Program-made: the position numbers and the translations under genes
Assembly: GCA_002333425.1 (NCBI GenBank)
Contig: DDBL01000062.1
Span: 37,371 to 43,359, forward strand
DNA: 5,989 bases
Reading direction: 5' to 3'
Origin: Leptospiraceae bacterium UBA2033
GTDB lineage: Bacteria; Spirochaetota; Leptospiria; Leptospirales; Leptospiraceae
Notes under the pieces: model-generated
Databases searched by the model: none
Seen by the model: only the letters and a program-made list of their open reading frames with translations
What the model was told of the DNA's origin: nothing
In this document: positions 1-5,363 of the stretch, in pieces
Numbering within the stretch: position 1 is the first letter of the stretch
How the letters are laid out: each line of letters opens with the position of its first letter

Positions 1-10
1 TTAGATTGGT

Positions 11-106
11 TTTCGGGTATTAGCCCCATGGCGTCATCCTGAGCCTGTCGAAGGATACTTTTTTCTATTAAGCATGGTTTCGACAAGCTCACTATGACAC
101 CCGAAA
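11..106. repeat. REP/MITE-like imperfect palindrome downstream of the operon
   Basis: An outer 8-bp perfect inverted repeat (11-18, TTTCGGGT, with 99-106, ACCCGAAA) encloses a longer imperfect stem. Bases 33-53 pair with 78-98: 17 Watson-Crick pairs, one G-U and three mismatches. The left arm carries a 14-nt bulge (19-32) and the loop is about 54-77. The arms contain GTCATCCTGAGCCTGTCGAA and its degenerate complement. From general knowledge, palindromes with this CCTGAGC/GTCGAAGG core recur as dispersed repeats in many unrelated bacterial genomes and resemble REP elements mobilised by RAYT-type transposases; no transposase gene is present here. The element begins 26 nt after the stop codon of the last gene, so in the transcript it would fold into a 3' hairpin that could stabilise the mRNA end. 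No U-tract follows, so it is not a classic intrinsic terminator. Only one copy is in view, so its dispersed nature is inferred. Confidence 0.8.
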
Positions 107-131
107 TTCAAATTGACTTGTGTATAAAACG

Positions 132-566
132 TTAATTAAACCTTAAAAAATTTACAAGAGTATTCATCAAAAAATTGTCTATTCTAAACTGAAATAATGT
201 ATAAATATAAAACAGAATCCAATAAACAACTGTTACTATTACTTGAATACGAATGGTGATTTCACTCAAATAACCAGATGCACTATAATAAATTCTAATC
301 AAACTTATCGGCCATGAAAGTAATAAAAAAAAGTAAGATGCCTTTCCGATCCCATAAATCCAACCCACAATTTCCTTTGCATAATTGTATTTGAATCGAT
401 AAAAACCTAGGAATAATTCTTCATGAAATTGAATTACATAAAATAAAAAAAATAACAGAAAAAAAGCTTTCCATAAAAACTCTAAATCCCGCTTAAAAAA
501 AGAAAGGATAATTCCTATTAGCCAAAGAATAAAAATTGGTAAAATGATCTGATCAATAAATGTCAT
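132..566 (-). CDS. Small four-helix integral membrane protein, unknown function
   Basis: I do not recognise this 144-residue protein. It is strongly hydrophobic, with four likely membrane helices at about residues 7-24, 32-47, 77-95 and 107-126. Basic and acidic residues cluster between helices 1 and 2 (KRDLE) and a longer loop lies between helices 2 and 3 (about 48-75), containing HEE and several Tyr, Phe and Lys residues. No enzymatic motif is visible. Its ATG overlaps the pdxA stop codon in an ATGA junction, a 4-nt overlap typical of translational coupling. An AAGG box lies about 10 nt upstream, inside the end of pdxA. It is the last gene of the run and is followed by the palindrome at 11-106. 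The clean reading frame, good start context and absence of any competing frame support a real gene; no role in B6 synthesis or the SPFH module can be shown. Confidence 0.8.
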   Translation of the reverse strand: MTFIDQIILPIFILWLIGIILSFFKRDLEFLWKAFFLLFFLFYVIQFHEELFLGFYRFKYNYAKEIVGWIYGIGKASYFFLLLSWPISLIRIYYSASGYLSEITIRIQVIVTVVYWILFYIYTLFQFRIDNFLMNTLVNFLRFN

Positions 567-1528
567 TTTGTTAATACCTTAATACATTGAATAAAACTTT
601 CTGGATCTGCTATATTTTTCCCAGCAATGTCAAATGCAGTTCCATGATCGGGTGATACCCTAAGAAAATTTAGCCCAAGAGTTACATTAATTCCATTTTT
701 GCCTTCTAATGATTTGAAAGGAATCAATCCCTGGTCATGATAACAAGCAAAAATCAAATCATAGTTTTTAGAAATTTCGGGAATAAACAATGAATCTGCT
801 GAAATAGGACCCTCCACATTCAAACCTTGCTCTTTCATTTCCTGAATAAATGGAAGAATAATTGTTTTCTCTTCTGTTCCAATTTTCCCATTTTCTCCTG
901 CATGTGGATTTAAACCACAAAAACCAATACGAGGGGACTTTAATAAGTGTGATTTCTGAATTGCTTTTACTAAGGGAGAAATTCGTATTTTCGCCAAGGC
1001 ACTATTAACAGACTTGAGTGGTATATGCGTAGTAAGCGGAATGACTCTGAGTTTTTTTCCATACATTAACATAAAAGTTTTGCTATTGTATTTTTCTGCA
1101 AATACCTCAGTATGTCCTTTGAAATTTTTAATTCCAGAAGCAATAACCCATTCTTTACTAAGCGGCAAAGTAATAATATCCCCACCAAATTCTTTTTGTA
1201 GATTAATAGCACTCAAAAGAGAGTTAAATGCACATTTGCCACTATAAATAGAAGGTGTGCCAAGAATTATTTTTTTTTCTTCTGTTTTGGTTAGAATATT
1301 AGTTTTAAAATGATAGAGATTTGATTTTTTTGTGAAAGCATTTTTAAAATCAGAAATATTTTCTATTATTTCAAAATTTTTACTATATTTAGGATTAATT
1401 TGATTTTGGCTTGAAACAAAAATAAAATTATATTTGTTAGATTTTTTTTTTATTACTGGAAACGCACTGTCAAAAATCTCATAAGAAATTCCAGTTGGGT
1501 CGCCTTCTGTTATATAAATATTTTTCAA
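563..1528 (-). CDS. pdxA: 4-hydroxythreonine-4-phosphate dehydrogenase (PdxA)
   Basis: PdxA oxidises 4-phosphohydroxy-L-threonine with NAD to an unstable keto product that feeds pyridoxine 5'-phosphate synthesis with PdxJ in the cytoplasm. The product is 321 residues, close to the usual 320-340. All three metal-binding histidines of the family are visible: His168 in TTHIPL, His209 in NPHAGENGKIG and His264 in YHDQGLIPFK. The GHTE motif (138-141) and SPDHGTAFDIAGK (292-304) are also present. The N-terminal motif reads EGDPTGISYE where the family usually has GDPAGIGPE, so this copy is divergent there. The start is TTG: it lies 2 nt after the upstream stop, the frame has no ATG or GTG before an in-frame stop further up, and starting here places the GDP motif at residue 9 as in the family. 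The Shine-Dalgarno sequence is weak. A 10-A run (1442-1451) and a 9-A run (1270-1278) lie in the coding strand. A related PdxA-type dehydrogenase acting on another substrate cannot be excluded. Confidence 0.93.
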   Translation of the reverse strand: MKNIYITEGDPTGISYEIFDSAFPVIKKKSNKYNFIFVSSQNQINPKYSKNFEIIENISDFKNAFTKKSNLYHFKTNILTKTEEKKIILGTPSIYSGKCAFNSLLSAINLQKEFGGDIITLPLSKEWVIASGIKNFKGHTEVFAEKYNSKTFMLMYGKKLRVIPLTTHIPLKSVNSALAKIRISPLVKAIQKSHLLKSPRIGFCGLNPHAGENGKIGTEEKTIILPFIQEMKEQGLNVEGPISADSLFIPEISKNYDLIFACYHDQGLIPFKSLEGKNGINVTLGLNFLRVSPDHGTAFDIAGKNIADPESFIQCIKVLTK

Positions 1529-1530
1529 AA

Positions 1531-2325
1531 TTATCTTTTTAATGTAGGTAGATTTATACTATCTATAGCAGCTTTTGTAAATTCCAAAAATTGACGAAGA
1601 GAATAACCTACGTCCTTTCCTTCTAAGATAGTGGCTCTTTCAAATCTAGGATTAAAATGAATTTTTTCACCAAGGTTCATTACAACCACTCCTCCAGTTT
1701 GCATATCATCTTGCACTTTTTCTAAAAAGTCTCTAAAAACTTTAAATAAATCTCCCGCCTCTGAAATAAAAATCCTCGATTGTTTATTCTTCATTCTTCC
1801 TAACTGCTCTTTAAAATCTTGTTTTTCTGAGAGCGCATACTCTTCAATAGTCTCCATTAAAACTTTCATCGTTCGTCTAATATTTTCAAGATGTTTCATT
1901 ACCGCATCTCTTTCGGTTGCATGTGAGAAATCAAACTTAGTATGTGAATCTCCTAAAACTGGAACATACTCGGTTTCCATTACATTAATTAAAGTTGCTA
2001 TAAAGTTTATTTCTGCGTCATGAGAATGAGGAGAAATTTTCATAATAGCAATATTAGAAAGTATGCTACTATTTTTAGTGCTATTGCTTGAACTGTCTCT
2101 TACATCATGAGAAGTAGCATGTAACGGAGTAGTAACTGCATTGTGAATATTATCAGGTATACCGTCAGGCGATATAGCTAATATCTTCGTTTTATACTTT
2201 TGAATATCTTTAGTTATGCGTTTTTTCTGCTCATCATTTTTAGAAGCTGTTAGTGTTTTTTCCAAAAGAGATAGTAACCTTTGGAATTTTTGTAATTCTA
2301 CAATTTGATCAGCAGAAAGTGCCAT
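1531..2325 (-). CDS. Soluble helical protein of unknown function linked to the SPFH genes
   Basis: I do not recognise this 264-residue protein. It has no signal peptide or membrane helix and is probably cytoplasmic. Residues 5-50 look like a charged amphipathic helix or coiled-coil hairpin rich in Lys, Leu and Gln. Residues 52-100 form a Ser/Thr/His/Asn-rich linker (for example RDSSSNSTKNSS at 76-87). Residues 103-210 are again mainly helical with many Met, Glu and Lys. The tail contains GGVVVMNLGEKIHFNP (211-226), which may be a beta hairpin, then a final helix (241-257). Its ATG follows the stop of the second full-length SPFH gene by only 3 nt, with AAAGGA 9 nt upstream (2335-2340), and pdxA begins 2 nt after its own stop. 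This tight placement suggests co-translation with the SPFH proteins and possibly a partner or adaptor role, which is an inference from context only. Confidence 0.85.
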   Translation of the reverse strand: MALSADQIVELQKFQRLLSLLEKTLTASKNDEQKKRITKDIQKYKTKILAISPDGIPDNIHNAVTTPLHATSHDVRDSSSNSTKNSSILSNIAIMKISPHSHDAEINFIATLINVMETEYVPVLGDSHTKFDFSHATERDAVMKHLENIRRTMKVLMETIEEYALSEKQDFKEQLGRMKNKQSRIFISEAGDLFKVFRDFLEKVQDDMQTGGVVVMNLGEKIHFNPRFERATILEGKDVGYSLRQFLEFTKAAIDSINLPTLKR

Positions 2326-2328
2326 TTT

Positions 2329-3249
2329 TTATTTTCCTTTGTCTATAATTTTTGTTACAGATTCTGTGATAGATTCAATATTTGTTAAATCCATTGGGAG
2401 CACAATTTCTGTATTTGGTTTTGCTAAGTGAGTAAACTCTTTAATAAAACTCTGCACAATTTGGAGTTTCACAGCTTCTTTACCCTTTGCTGAACTAATC
2501 GCTTCCGCAACAGACTCGATCCCCTTTGCAGTAGCAAGTGCGATAGACTCAATTTCCTTTGCTTTCCCTTCTGCTTCATTGATTCGTTTTTGTTTTTCCC
2601 CTTCGGATTTGTTTACTGCTTCTTGTTTTAAACCTTCCGAGCGGTTGATCTTTGAATCTCTGTCCCCTTCTGATAGAGAAATTTCAGCTTTTTTATTTAG
2701 CTCTGCAGTTTTTTGTTTTTCCATTGCTTCGAGGACTGTTTTAGGTGGACTCAAATTTTGAATCTCATAGCGGTTAACTTGGATTCCCCACGGCTCGGCG
2801 GCTGTATCCACTACTTCCACAATTCTATGATTGATAGAATCGCGTGCTTCAAACGTTTTGTCTAATTCCAATGTACCAATCACTGCACGCATAGTAGTTT
2901 GTGCCAACTGAATAGCGGCAAATCGATAGTCTTCGATACCGTAACTGGCTTTTTGTGCATCATGAATTTTTAAATATAAAATCCCATCCACTTTGACTTG
3001 CACATTATCTTTGGTAATACAAATCTGAGGTTGCACTTCAATTGCTTGTTCTTTCAAAGTATGTCTATAAGTAACACGATCCAAAAAAGGAATTAAAAAA
3101 TGTAAACCTGCATTTAAAGTTTGATGGTATTTACCAAGTCTTTCGACAATGAGAACTTCTTGTGCTGGAACAATTCTTACAGATTGAATAAACTTAAAAG
3201 CGATATAGAGAGAAAAAATAACCCAAAATACATATATAAAATTTTCCAT
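2329..3249 (-). CDS. Stomatin-like SPFH/Band 7 membrane protein, second full-length paralog
   Basis: This 306-residue protein has the slipin/stomatin architecture. An N-terminal membrane helix lies at about 4-21. VPAQEVLIVERLGKY (28-41) opens the SPFH domain, with GLHFLIPFLDRV following at 48-59. ITKDNVQVKVDGILYLKI spans 78-95 and ends the first half; the domain closes with WGIQVNRYEIQNLSPPK (154-170). A charged coiled coil runs from about 171 to 250 and includes six phased 11-residue units (182-247) built on SEGxKxxxIN. The C-terminal segment (257-305) contains the mildly hydrophobic stretch TEIVLPMDL (280-288) seen in stomatins. Such proteins oligomerise into rings or cages at the inner membrane and are linked to membrane microdomains and protease control. 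Its ATG shares one base with the stop of the upstream paralog, with AAGGAG 10 nt before it (3260-3265), so translation is probably coupled. This favours equimolar synthesis and possibly a hetero-oligomer like HflK-HflC, which is an inference. QmcA-like is an alternative label. Confidence 0.95.
   Translation of the reverse strand: MENFIYVFWVIFSLYIAFKFIQSVRIVPAQEVLIVERLGKYHQTLNAGLHFLIPFLDRVTYRHTLKEQAIEVQPQICITKDNVQVKVDGILYLKIHDAQKASYGIEDYRFAAIQLAQTTMRAVIGTLELDKTFEARDSINHRIVEVVDTAAEPWGIQVNRYEIQNLSPPKTVLEAMEKQKTAELNKKAEISLSEGDRDSKINRSEGLKQEAVNKSEGEKQKRINEAEGKAKEIESIALATAKGIESVAEAISSAKGKEAVKLQIVQSFIKEFTHLAKPNTEIVLPMDLTNIESITESVTKIIDKGK
2509..2706 (-). repeat. Six 11-residue coiled-coil units in the second full-length SPFH protein
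   Basis: Residues 182-247 show the same period and register as the paralog: AELNKKAEISL, SEGDRDSKINR, SEGLKQEAVNK, SEGEKQKRINE, AEGKAKEIESI, ALATAKGIESV. The fourth unit is identical in the two proteins. Confidence 0.8.
2571..2607 (-). repeat. 37-nt direct repeat shared by the SPFH paralogs, copy 1
   Basis: This stretch matches 3521-3557 at 35 of 37 positions (differences at 2578 and 2599). It encodes the fourth hendecad unit (SEGEKQKRINEAE). The two copies are 950 nt apart and codon-aligned. Confidence 0.85.
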
Positions 3250-4190
3250 TACTTTTTATCTCCTTTTTTAGAATCGTTACCAGGAAAAGAGGAGGTTACT
3301 TTCGATAAACCTTCAAATGCTCCAACGATATTTGCCATGTTAGATGGAAGTACTGTCGTCTTAGAATTTGTTAAAATTTTACCAAAAGATTCGAGGTACC
3401 CTTGGGTAATTTGTAAGTCAACAGCATCCGCTCCCCCTTTTTTGGAAATTGCCTCAGCTACTGCTCTAATTCCAGTGGCGGTTGCAGTTGCGATAAATTC
3501 AATTTCTTTCGCACGACCTTCTGCTTCGTTGATTCGTTTTTGTTTTTCTCCTTCGGAAACGTTAATCGCTTCTTTCTTTTCGCCAAGGGAGCGGTTAATA
3601 CGTGCAGCCTTTTCTCCTTCGGAAATTGTGATTTCTGCACGTTTTTCTCTTTCAGCTCGCATCTGTTGTTCCATCGAATGGAGAACTTGTTTTGGCGGTG
3701 TGATGTTTTTGATTTCGTAGCGGGTAATCTTAATTCCCCACGGATCTGTTGCGTGATCAACTTGTTTCACTACGTTTTGGTTAATTTCTTCTCTTTCCGA
3801 AAAAGTATCGTCTAAGTTGAGTTTGCCGATTTCAGAACGAAGAGTTGTTTTGGCAAGCTGGGTTGTGGCTAATAAGTAGTTGTCGATACCATAAGAAGCT
3901 TTTGCAGGATCTAAAACTTTGATGTATAAAATCCCATCCACTTCTACAGATACGTTATCTTTAGTGATACACTCTTGTGGAGGAACGTCATACGCCACTT
4001 CTTTTAAACTATGTTGGTAATGGATTTTGTCCATGATAGGAATTAAAAAGTGAAAACCTGGTTTGAGTGGAGGATCTTGGTATTTACCCCATCGCTCTTT
4101 AATGAAAGCATATTGCTCTGGAACGATGATAAAAGTCTTATAGACGATGATTACCGCAACTATGATAAGGATTGTGAAAGTTTCTGCCAT
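3249..4190 (-). CDS. Stomatin-like SPFH/Band 7 membrane protein, first full-length paralog
   Basis: This 313-residue protein is a clear paralog of the next gene downstream. It has a membrane helix at about 5-23, then VPEQYAFIKERWGKY (23-37) and GFHFLIPIMDKI (45-56). ITKDNVSVEVDGILYIKV follows at 75-92, and WGIKITRYEIKNITPPK (151-167) ends the SPFH domain. The coiled coil from about 168 to 250 contains six 11-residue units (179-244) such as SEGEKAARINR, SLGEKKEAINV and SEGEKQKRINE. The C-terminal region (257-300) keeps the stomatin-type LQITQGYLESFGKI and TVLPSNM segments, then ends in a Ser/Lys/Asp-rich tail. Start: ATG preceded at 5 nt by AGGAG (4196-4200), the clearest Shine-Dalgarno sequence in the window. 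An 80-nt gap separates it from the short SPFH gene upstream, so a separate promoter is possible. Together with the NfeD protein it probably builds a membrane-anchored oligomer; the NfeD-stomatin pairing is well known, while the exact role here is unknown. Confidence 0.95.
   Translation of the reverse strand: MAETFTILIIVAVIIVYKTFIIVPEQYAFIKERWGKYQDPPLKPGFHFLIPIMDKIHYQHSLKEVAYDVPPQECITKDNVSVEVDGILYIKVLDPAKASYGIDNYLLATTQLAKTTLRSEIGKLNLDDTFSEREEINQNVVKQVDHATDPWGIKITRYEIKNITPPKQVLHSMEQQMRAEREKRAEITISEGEKAARINRSLGEKKEAINVSEGEKQKRINEAEGRAKEIEFIATATATGIRAVAEAISKKGGADAVDLQITQGYLESFGKILTNSKTTVLPSNMANIVGAFEGLSKVTSSFPGNDSKKGDKK
3260..3265 (-). promoter_or_regulatory. Ribosome binding site of the second full-length SPFH gene, inside its paralog
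   Basis: AAGGAG is embedded in the last codons of the upstream paralog (encoding KKGDKK), 10 nt before the ATG in the TAATG junction. The arrangement suits termination-reinitiation, which would tie the output of the two paralogs together. Confidence 0.6.
3459..3656 (-). repeat. Six 11-residue coiled-coil units in the first full-length SPFH protein
   Basis: Residues 179-244 fall into consecutive 11-residue blocks: AEREKRAEITI, SEGEKAARINR, SLGEKKEAINV, SEGEKQKRINE, AEGRAKEIEFI, ATATATGIRAV. Ile, Val or Asn recur near each block end and (S/A)EG at each block start. An 11-residue period is the signature of a straight or slightly right-handed hendecad coiled coil rather than a classic heptad one. 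Confidence 0.8.
3521..3557 (-). repeat. 37-nt direct repeat shared by the SPFH paralogs, copy 2
   Basis: This is the partner of 2571-2607. Such near-identity exceeds that of the surrounding paralog DNA and could come from selection on the coiled coil or from gene conversion after duplication. Confidence 0.85.
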
Positions 4191-4270
4191 TGTATCTCCT
4201 AATTTATTAAAAAATTTAGAATCTCGTCATTTTCAAATATATTTCATTTAGGTTTTTTTAAAATATAGAG
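4191..4270 (-). promoter_or_regulatory. 80-nt AT-rich gap that may hold an internal promoter
   Basis: This is the largest gap between genes. A -10-like TATATT (4241-4236) would give a leader of about 40 nt ahead of the first full-length SPFH gene, but its -35 region is poor (TTTTAA or ATTTTA, depending on spacing). No terminator hairpin with a T-tract is visible in the gap. The promoter is a weak guess from base composition and position. Confidence 0.25.
4196..4200 (-). promoter_or_regulatory. Strong ribosome binding site of the first full-length SPFH gene
   Basis: AGGAG lies 5 nt before the ATG at 4190. Unlike the other sites here it falls in non-coding sequence, so this gene can be translated independently of the short SPFH gene upstream. 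Confidence 0.75.
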
Positions 4271-4792
4271 TCAAGTGATTTTAGTTTCTCGTTTTATTTC
4301 TTGGATTTCAAAACGAATTATCTTAATACCCCAATTTTTGGCTCGCTCTCCAATATGTTTTACAACACTTTGATTCATTCCATACCTTCTTGCAAATATT
4401 TCATCTGAATAATGGTTATGAATTTCTGTAATTACATGTGACTTGACTTCGGACAAAATAGATTCGGTGTAATTCTCTGTTTCGTAAACTGCTTTGAAAG
4501 GGTCTTGAACTTGAAAAACAAAAATGGAATCAATCAAAAACTCAACTCCATCGGAGCTTTCACATTTCAAATTTTTAATGGAGAGACTTTGTTCTTTTTT
4601 GCTAAGTTTATAGGAAATTCTATCAACGATAGGAATATTAACATAAATCCCAGGCGACAAAGTTCGATAGTATCTTCCTAGCCTTTCTTGGATGAATGTA
4701 TGATTTTCAGGAACAATCACAACGATAAGAAAATAAATCAAAAAGAAAACAATCGTAAGAACAAGAAGGAATCGAAAGAGAATAAAAAACAA
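4271..4792 (-). CDS. Short SPFH/Band 7 protein lacking the coiled coil
   Basis: This 173-residue protein has a membrane helix at about 3-26 and then the stomatin-type domain: VPENHTFIQERLGRYYRTL (27-45), GIYVNIPIVDRI (48-59), the strand region DGVEFLIDSIFVFQV (81-95) and WGIKIIRFEIQEI (154-166). It stops at residue 173, where the two paralogs continue with a PPK motif and an 80-residue coiled coil. The middle is divergent: the paralogs' L-R-x-x-IG-x-L-x-LD pattern is replaced by VITEIHNHYSDEIFARR (120-136). The 80 nt after its stop show no trace of a missing C-terminal half in any frame, so a recent frameshift is unlikely. Start choice: TTG at 4792, 1 nt after the NfeD stop, with GAGGA 8 nt upstream (4801-4805); no ATG or GTG precedes the domain. 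It could be a regulatory or capping subunit of the larger SPFH assembly, or a decaying paralog; the intact membrane helix and clean frame favour a working protein. Confidence 0.85.
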   Translation of the reverse strand: MFFILFRFLLVLTIVFFLIYFLIVVIVPENHTFIQERLGRYYRTLSPGIYVNIPIVDRISYKLSKKEQSLSIKNLKCESSDGVEFLIDSIFVFQVQDPFKAVYETENYTESILSEVKSHVITEIHNHYSDEIFARRYGMNQSVVKHIGERAKNWGIKIIRFEIQEIKRETKIT

Positions 4793-4793
4793 A

Positions 4794-5342
4794 TCAATCG
4801 TCCTCTTCTACTTTTTTTATGGAATTTAGATAAATAGCGACTTCTTCTTCAGAAGGAGTAATTACATAAAAAGTGAGATTGTTGCGTTCTAGAATTTTTG
4901 CAAAACTACCTTTTGTAATTTCTGAATCTTTAGAAATCGCATCCCAATCAGTTCCCTGAAAAGAAATTCGCCCTCCCTTTTTTTCAAAGTGAACATTTTT
5001 TATAACTCGTGCTATTCGACCTTGCACATTCTCAATCATTGTGGGTTCATAAGATTGATCAGATGGAAATAAATCTTTCAGAAACTTGGCTCCGAACAAG
5101 ATGATTATAAAGGAAGAAATAATCCAAACTGTAACTTGCATCCCAATTCCAAAATTAAAAAGATAATGAAGTCCACCAGCGACAAAAGCCCCCAATCCAA
5201 AAAAAAGAATAAACACACCAGGAATAAAAAATTCCAAAACGGTAAGTAAAACTCCCAATCCAATCCAAATGAGATAAGCGTAATTAGCCCAACTGTCACA
5301 AGGGACACCCGGATTCAACAAACATTCCATCAAAGTTTCCAT
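4794..5342 (-). CDS. NfeD-family membrane protein (short form, C-terminal OB-fold)
   Basis: This 182-residue protein is a short NfeD (NfeD1b/YbbK-partner type). It has membrane segments at about 22-38, 40-62 and 69-88, with the Gly-rich LEFFIPGVFILFFGLGAFVAG region (36-56) typical of the family. A C-terminal OB-fold spans about 105-164, recognisable from GRISFQGTDWDAIS (124-137) followed by ITKGSFAKILERNNLTFYV (142-160). The ClpP-like serine protease domain of long NfeD proteins is absent. NfeD proteins are encoded beside stomatin/SPFH genes in many bacteria and archaea and are thought to bind them; three SPFH genes follow here. The N-terminal tail has two cysteines (Cys6 and Cys15) before the first helix. 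It starts 21 nt after panC. The Shine-Dalgarno sequence for the first ATG is poor; the Met at residue 5, with GGAA about 6 nt upstream, is an alternative start. Confidence 0.93.
   Translation of the reverse strand: METLMECLLNPGVPCDSWANYAYLIWIGLGVLLTVLEFFIPGVFILFFGLGAFVAGGLHYLFNFGIGMQVTVWIISSFIIILFGAKFLKDLFPSDQSYEPTMIENVQGRIARVIKNVHFEKKGGRISFQGTDWDAISKDSEITKGSFAKILERNNLTFYVITPSEEEVAIYLNSIKKVEEDD
4801..4805 (-). promoter_or_regulatory. Shine-Dalgarno sequence deciding the TTG start of the short SPFH gene
   Basis: GAGGA on the minus strand, within the last codons of the NfeD gene, lies 8 nt before the TTG at 4792-4790. It is the main reason for accepting TTG as the start. An in-frame ATT at 4798 is too close to this box and is a rare initiator. 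Confidence 0.6.
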
Positions 5343-5363
5343 ATGCGGGAATGTTACTTGGAC

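Noticed and set aside
11..106. An intrinsic terminator or CRISPR repeat
   Set aside because: There is no T-tract after the stem on either strand, and only one palindromic unit is present, without spacers.
1014..1247. A 77-codon plus-strand frame opposite pdxA
   Set aside because: It is antisense to conserved PdxA motifs, with no ribosome binding site or family resemblance.
3121..3720. A 199-codon open frame on the plus strand across both full-length SPFH genes
   Set aside because: It is antisense to two clear SPFH genes. Its Ser/Phe-rich protein is the complement of the Lys/Glu/Gly-rich coiled-coil codons, and it spans the junction of two genes.
3458..3760. A 100-codon minus-strand frame inside the first full-length SPFH gene
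   Set aside because: It is a frame-shifted reading of the repetitive coiled-coil region, Lys/Arg/Gln-rich, and resembles no family.
4206..4236. TTGAAA (4236-4231) as a -35 box with a -10 box in the following T/A-rich run
   Set aside because: The implied transcription start would fall on or next to the AGGAG ribosome binding site, leaving almost no leader.
4191..4270. A frameshifted C-terminal half of the short SPFH gene
   Set aside because: Reading the gap in all minus-strand frames gives stops and no PPK, SEG or coiled-coil-like sequence, and 80 nt is too short.
5105..5308. A 67-codon hydrophobic frame inside the NfeD gene
   Set aside because: It is a shadow of the NfeD membrane segments; the NfeD frame carries the recognised family motifs.
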